8,173 nucleotides of DNA. It comes from Burkholderiales bacterium (GTDB lineage: Bacteria > Pseudomonadota > Gammaproteobacteria > Burkholderiales > Burkholderiaceae_C). Below, piece after piece: positions 5,110-8,173 of the stretch. Made by a program: the position numbers and the translations under genes. The stretch covers positions 1-8,173 of the forward strand of contig CANFNE010000106.1 in assembly GCA_947448105.1 (NCBI GenBank). The letters are read 5' to 3'. The notes below the pieces were generated by a model. It was not told the origin of the DNA and did not search any database. It worked only from the letters and a program-made list of their open reading frames with translations. Numbering within the stretch: the first letter of the stretch is position 1; each line of letters opens with the position of its first letter.

Positions 5110-5883
5110 TCAACAAACCTTCGGCGCCTGCCCTAGCTGCGCATCCTTGCGCCAATAGTGGTACCGCCAAGCCGTCGCAAACCCCGCCTTGCGGTACAGC
5201 CCCTGCGCCACCACGTTGTCATCTTCCACCTGCAAAAATACGCGGTGCACGCCTTGCGCTGCCGCGTGCGCAGCCAGTCCGGCCAGGATGCGCGAGGCCA
5301 AACCGCGGCCCTGGGCGCCGGGCGCGGTACGCATTCCGTGGATGCTGAGCCAGCCTTGGCTGATAGACCCGGTGCCTGCCGCCAGCGCCTGGCCGCCTTC
5401 GCTCACACACGCGTACACCCCATGGCGGCTGCGGCTGAGCAATTGCACGCGGTTGGCTCCGTCCACCGGGTCAAAGCCCTCTGCGGTGTAGACCGAGGCC
5501 CAAGCTGCGCTGGGCGTTGCGCTCAGGGTGGCTGCGTCGGGCGGGGCCAGGCGCAGCAGCCCGGCCAGTTCGGCCACTTGCACCAGCACCGCCTGTGTTC
5601 CCACATAGCCCATGGATTGCAGGGCTTCGCCTATCGCTGGGCTGATCAGGCTCTCTGGCAGGCGAAATACCGTGGGGCGGTTGCGTTGCCGGTAGTGCGC
5701 CTCAATTTGCAGCAATTCGGGTAGCGCAAGCGCTGTGTGCGCCAGCGGCACCGCGCTTCGCGCGCGGCCCACTGGCAGGGGGTCAAAGGGCAGCAGCCAG
5801 CCGGGAATTTCGTGCACTTCGGCCGGGCACACCGCATCCAAAGTGGCGCGTTCGATGGATGCAATATCGCTGGGGTTTGTCAT
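5110..5883 (-). CDS. GNAT-family N-acetyltransferase
   Basis: A 257-residue protein with a C-terminal GNAT domain, which uses acetyl-CoA to acetylate an amine. The acetyl-CoA loop is RTAPGAQGRGLASRIL (185-200), containing the Q-G-R-G-L-A signature. It is followed by VFLQVEDDNVVAQGLYRKAGF (215-235), the usual strand and Asn-x-x-A-x-x-L-Y-x-x-x-G-F end of the fold. The N-terminal half has PGWLLPFDPLPVGRARSAVPL (about 27-47), resembling the two-part GNAT proteins typified by Rv0428c. The substrate is unknown. The start at 5883 leaves only 45 bases to the divergent tsaD start. It is not RimI, the short ribosomal-protein acetyltransferase often linked to t6A genes: it is much longer and has the extra N-terminal half. 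The last codons lie in a dispersed 18-base motif (5130-5147). Confidence 0.9.
   Translation of the reverse strand: MTNPSDIASIERATLDAVCPAEVHEIPGWLLPFDPLPVGRARSAVPLAHTALALPELLQIEAHYRQRNRPTVFRLPESLISPAIGEALQSMGYVGTQAVLVQVAELAGLLRLAPPDAATLSATPSAAWASVYTAEGFDPVDGANRVQLLSRSRHGVYACVSEGGQALAAGTGSISQGWLSIHGMRTAPGAQGRGLASRILAGLAAHAAAQGVHRVFLQVEDDNVVAQGLYRKAGFATAWRYHYWRKDAQLGQAPKVC
5130..5147. repeat. second copy of an 18-base dispersed motif, in the acetyltransferase 3' end
   Basis: GCCCTAGCTGCGCATCCT here differs at one base from 586-603. It encodes part of the acetyltransferase C-terminus (DAQLGQA) and is flanked by GGCGC (5123-5127) and GCGCC (5149-5153), which can pair. In both places the motif sits at the 3' end of a minus-strand gene inside a short inverted repeat. 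Chance cannot be excluded with only two copies. Confidence 0.35.
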
Positions 5884-5928
5884 GGCGGAGATTGTCGTGC
5901 AGGCGCTGCCCTAAACTCGGCGCCCTGT

Positions 5929-7092
5929 ATGACGCTTGCCGCAACCGCTCCCCCCAAAAAAGCCCCGTCGGATGACGCCCCCACCACGCTGGTGCTGGGC
6001 ATTGAGTCGTCTTGCGACGAAACCGGCGTGGCGCTGGTGGCCCTGCGCGGGAGCGAGGTGCCGGTCTTGCTGGCCCACGCCTTGTACAGCCAGGTGGAAA
6101 TGCACCAGGCGTTTGGCGGCGTGGTGCCCGAGCTGGCCAGCCGCGACCATATTCGCCGCGTGCTGCCGCTCACCGAGCAGGTGCTGGCCCAGGCGCAGCG
6201 CAGCCTGGCTGACGTGAACGTGGTGGCTTACACGCGCGGCCCCGGTCTGGCCGGGGCTTTGCTGGTGGGTGCGGGTGTGGCCTGCGCGCTAGCCGCCGCC
6301 CTGGGCAAACCTGTGCTGGGCGTGCACCACCTGGAAGGCCATTTGCTCTCGCCCTTTTTGAGCGCCGACCCGCCGCAGTTTCCGTTTGTGGCGCTGCTGG
6401 TCTCAGGCGGCCATACGCAACTGATGCGGGTGGACGGCGTGGGCCGCTATGAGCTGCTGGGCGAAACCATTGACGACGCCGCAGGCGAAGCCTTTGACAA
6501 GTCCGCCAAGCTCATGGGCCTGGGCTACCCTGGCGGCCCGGCGCTGGCCGCGCTGGCCGCGCACGGCAACCCGCAGGTGTTTGCCCTGCCGCGTCCGCTG
6601 TTGCACAGCGGCAATCTGGATTTTTCATTTGCCGGCCTGAAAACCGCCGTGCTGGTGCAATCGCAAAAAATGGTGGCAGCGCAGGGCGACGTGGCCTGGA
6701 ACGGTTCGGCTTCGGGCGTCAAACTGGCCTCCGGCGCCACGCCGGGCTTTGAGCATTTGCCCCTGCAAGCGCGCGCCGATTTGGCGGCATCTACCCAGGC
6801 GGCTATTTGCGATGTGCTGGTCAAAAAATCGATCACCGCGCTCAAAACCACCGGCCTCAAGCGCCTGGTGGTGGCCGGTGGGGTGGGCGCCAATACCAGC
6901 CTGCGCGCCCAGCTCAATGCCGAATGCGCCAAGCGTGGCGTGCGCGTGCATTACCCCGAGCTGCATTTGTGCACCGACAACGGCGCCATGATCGCCATGG
7001 CCGCAGCCATGCGCCTGCAAAGCGGCTTGCAGGCTGCGCGCTTTGACTACGCGTTTGACGTCAAACCGCGCTGGCCGCTGCACGCGCTCTAG
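5929..7092 (+). CDS. tsaD: tRNA N6-adenosine threonylcarbamoyltransferase TsaD
   Basis: TsaD, with TsaB and TsaE, transfers the threonylcarbamoyl group from TC-AMP to A37 of tRNAs that read ANN codons. It is cytosolic and generally essential. The motifs are complete: GIESSCDETG (24-33), GGVVPELASRDH (63-74), TRGPGLAGALLVG (102-114), metal ligands H134 and H138 in HHLEGH, VSGGHTQL (158-165), ETIDDAAGEAFDK (179-191), DFSFAGLKT (231-239), VAGGVGANTSLR (315-326) and CTDNGAMIA (348-356, metal ligand D350). At 387 residues it is longer than the usual 335-345: about 20 residues precede the first motif, and about 27 extra residues follow GLKT (within 240-281). ATG 5929 is the best start; GTG 5992 would remove the extension. 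Neither has a clear ribosome-binding site. TsaB and TsaE are not in the window. Confidence 0.96.
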   Translation: MTLAATAPPKKAPSDDAPTTLVLGIESSCDETGVALVALRGSEVPVLLAHALYSQVEMHQAFGGVVPELASRDHIRRVLPLTEQVLAQAQRSLADVNVVAYTRGPGLAGALLVGAGVACALAAALGKPVLGVHHLEGHLLSPFLSADPPQFPFVALLVSGGHTQLMRVDGVGRYELLGETIDDAAGEAFDKSAKLMGLGYPGGPALAALAAHGNPQVFALPRPLLHSGNLDFSFAGLKTAVLVQSQKMVAAQGDVAWNGSASGVKLASGATPGFEHLPLQARADLAASTQAAICDVLVKKSITALKTTGLKRLVVAGGVGANTSLRAQLNAECAKRGVRVHYPELHLCTDNGAMIAMAAAMRLQSGLQAARFDYAFDVKPRWPLHAL

Positions 7093-7119
7093 GCGGCAGC
7101 AGCTCCTGGCTGGCGCTGT

Positions 7120-7542
7120 TTAAGCAATCGCCAATTCAGTCACTTTGCTCACGGGTACCACTTTGGCCAATGTCAGGGTCAGCACGCCGTTTTCCAGACT
7201 GGCGCTGCTGGCGGCGCTGTCAATGTCCTGGCCAAACTCATAGGCCGCGCGGTAGCGCCGCGGCGCTTCTTCTTTGGACTCGATGCGAACAATCGCGCCT
7301 TCAATGCGGATGCGCAACTGGTCCTTGCCGATGCCGGGCACGTCGAGCGTGAGCACAAACTGTTTTTCGTCCTGGCGCATGGCGGCGTCTTGTGCCGTAG
7401 GCTGGCGCGATGCGGCCACAGCTTTATCCAAAAAATGCGCTGCTGCGTTGCCCGTTTGGGCGTAGACCCGGCGGCGCAGCGGATGGTCAAACGCTGTGCC
7501 AAAACCAGCGGCCAAAGGGGAGGGGGCGGTAGCAAAAAACAT
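7120..7542 (-). CDS. Hsp20/alpha-crystallin family small heat-shock protein
   Basis: A 140-residue small heat-shock protein, an ATP-independent cytoplasmic chaperone that holds unfolding proteins until DnaK-type chaperones refold them. The alpha-crystallin domain spans about residues 53-132. It includes FVLTLDVPGIGKDQLRIRIE (62-81), IVRIESKEE (84-92) and the family hallmark A-x-x-x-N-G-V-L-T-L (ASLENGVLTLTL, 114-125). The C-terminal tail has only a weak L-A-I (137-139) in place of the usual I-x-I/V anchor for oligomer assembly. The frame is open to 7587, but ATG 7542 is chosen because GGAG lies 5 bases upstream (7548-7551). It is convergent with tsaD (27 bases between stops) and divergent from a binding-protein gene. 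A CTTGAA hexamer (7622-7617, minus strand) resembles a sigma-32 -35 box, but no good matching -10 follows. Confidence 0.92.
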   Translation of the reverse strand: MFFATAPSPLAAGFGTAFDHPLRRRVYAQTGNAAAHFLDKAVAASRQPTAQDAAMRQDEKQFVLTLDVPGIGKDQLRIRIEGAIVRIESKEEAPRRYRAAYEFGQDIDSAASSASLENGVLTLTLAKVVPVSKVTELAIA

Positions 7543-7562
7543 AAACACTCCAAGTACACTGC

Positions 7563-7585
7563 GCGGCCCCCACAGTGGGCGCCGC
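7563..7585. promoter_or_regulatory. GC-rich palindrome in the hsp20 leader / divergent promoter region
   Basis: A 23-base near-perfect palindrome: GCGGC (7563-7567) pairs with GCCGC (7581-7585), there is one mismatched position, and then CCCAC (7569-7573) pairs with GTGGG (7575-7579). It lies 21 bases upstream of the hsp20 ATG and about 12 bases from its ribosome-binding site, within the 91-base gap shared with the binding-protein gene. It could be an operator for a dimeric regulator or a stem in the hsp20 mRNA leader. It does not match CIRCE. Confidence 0.45.
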
Positions 7586-7633
7586 ATGGACCAGAGGTGC
7601 GCGCATTCCCCGGCAATTCAAGCTTTTTTCTGC

Positions 7634-8173
7634 ATGTTTATTCTTCTCCCCCGACCCTTGAAATCTCTTTCGTTGGCGCTATGTGCGCTGCTTTTTTGCC
7701 TGCTGGGCGGCGCGTCTATCGCGCAAACGCAGATGCCTGCGCCCCTTAAATTGGCCTTGATCGAAGGCCTGAGCGGCGCCAACGCCAACGGCGGTGAAGC
7801 CGTGTTTCGCAACCTGGCGTGGGCGGTAGAACGGGTGAACGCGCGTGGCGGAGTGGCATCTGCGGGCGGCACCGCGCCCAAGCAACTGCTCGCCTTAGAG
7901 CGCATGGACAGCAAGGGCCAAACCGAAGAGGCGCTGTCTAACCTGCGCCTGGCCATTGACGGCGGCGCGCGCTTTGTGCTTCAAGGCAATTCGTCTGCCA
8001 CGGCGGCGGCGCTCATTGACGCCATCAACAAACACAACGAGCGCGAGCCCAATAAGCGCGTGCTGTTTTTGAACTACTCGGCGGTAGACCCGTCGCTGAC
8101 CAACGAAAAATGCAGCTTCTGGCACTTTCGTTTTGACGCCCACGCCGACATGCGCATGGCCGCGCTCATGCAG
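7634..8173 (+). CDS. periplasmic substrate-binding protein of a branched-chain amino acid-type ABC transporter (partial)
   Basis: An open frame from ATG 7634 runs through the window edge, 180 codons without a stop. The first 30 residues form a Sec signal peptide: Arg/Lys in the n-region (LPRPLKS), a hydrophobic core rich in Leu and Cys, and a likely cut after ASIA before QTQ. No proper lipobox is present, so it should be free in the periplasm. The mature part has LKLALIEGLSGANANGG, then LAWAVERVNARGGV, DSKGQTEEALSNLRLAIDGG and FVLQGNSSATAAALIDAIN. This is the order of a LivK/Peripla_BP_6 type I binding protein, in which the first strand and the ligand-binding SSATA segment are conserved. LivK-like proteins bind amino acids, amides, urea or aromatic acids, so the ligand is unknown. 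No clear ribosome-binding site precedes the ATG. Transporter subunits would lie beyond the right edge. Confidence 0.85.
   Translation, partial: MFILLPRPLKSLSLALCALLFCLLGGASIAQTQMPAPLKLALIEGLSGANANGGEAVFRNLAWAVERVNARGGVASAGGTAPKQLLALERMDSKGQTEEALSNLRLAIDGGARFVLQGNSSATAAALIDAINKHNEREPNKRVLFLNYSAVDPSLTNEKCSFWHFRFDAHADMRMAALMQ

Noticed and set aside
5110..5883. Acetyltransferase as RimI, partner of the t6A genes
   Set aside because: It is 257 residues with an extra N-terminal half and is divergent from tsaD; RimI is about 150 residues and is usually next to tsaB.
5892..5917. Sigma-70 promoter for tsaD (TTGTCG and TAAACT)
   Set aside because: The spacing is only 14 bases and both boxes are weak, so it was not listed as a feature.
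7093..7119. Terminator between the convergent tsaD and hsp20
   Set aside because: The 27 bases contain only short CAGC/GCTG pairings with no adequate stem or T-run.
7634..7720. Lipoprotein signal on the binding protein
   Set aside because: The Cys residues in the hydrophobic core follow LAL and LLF, not the small residue a lipobox needs; an ordinary signal-peptidase I site fits better.

Overview
The window looks like ordinary chromosome from a high-GC betaproteobacterium, most likely Burkholderiales and probably Comamonadaceae. This rests on the style of the proteins (a cobA/ybiB pair, an IorA-type iron-sulfur subunit, a short universal stress protein, LivK-like binding proteins) and on high G+C. 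No rRNA, tRNA, insertion sequence or CRISPR array was seen. The species cannot be named from the sequence.

Layout from left to right: (1) On the minus strand, a [2Fe-2S] subunit of a molybdenum hydroxylase (5-511). Its stop overlaps the ATG of the next gene, which runs off the left edge. (2) A minus-strand universal stress protein (624-1049), divergent from a plus-strand MgtC/DUF4010 membrane protein (1206-2465). The gap between them holds a perfect FNR/ANR-type box. (3) A minus-strand operon, ybiB (4188-3283) then cobA (3270-2476), convergent with the membrane protein gene. (4) A vapBC toxin-antitoxin module on the plus strand (4393-4985), with its own promoter and candidate operator, lower G+C than its neighbours, and a roughly 100-base fold-back element just downstream. 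(5) A divergent pair: a minus-strand GNAT acetyltransferase (5883-5110) and plus-strand tsaD (5929-7092), the essential t6A tRNA-modification gene. (6) A minus-strand Hsp20 small heat-shock protein (7542-7120), convergent with tsaD and divergent from a secreted ABC-transporter binding protein (7634 onward) that is cut by the right edge. A strong GC-rich palindrome lies between the last two genes.

Most genes are housekeeping or stress genes with independent jobs. Two themes can be supported. One is possible oxygen-responsive control of the stress protein and/or membrane protein through the FNR-type box. The other is a small acquired segment (vapBC plus the fold-back element) set between ybiB and the acetyltransferase gene. 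I found no convincing new multi-gene system. The items most worth checking are the 100-base fold-back after vapC, the FNR-type box, the palindrome in the hsp20 leader, an 18-base near-identical repeat at two minus-strand gene ends, and an insertion in TsaD.
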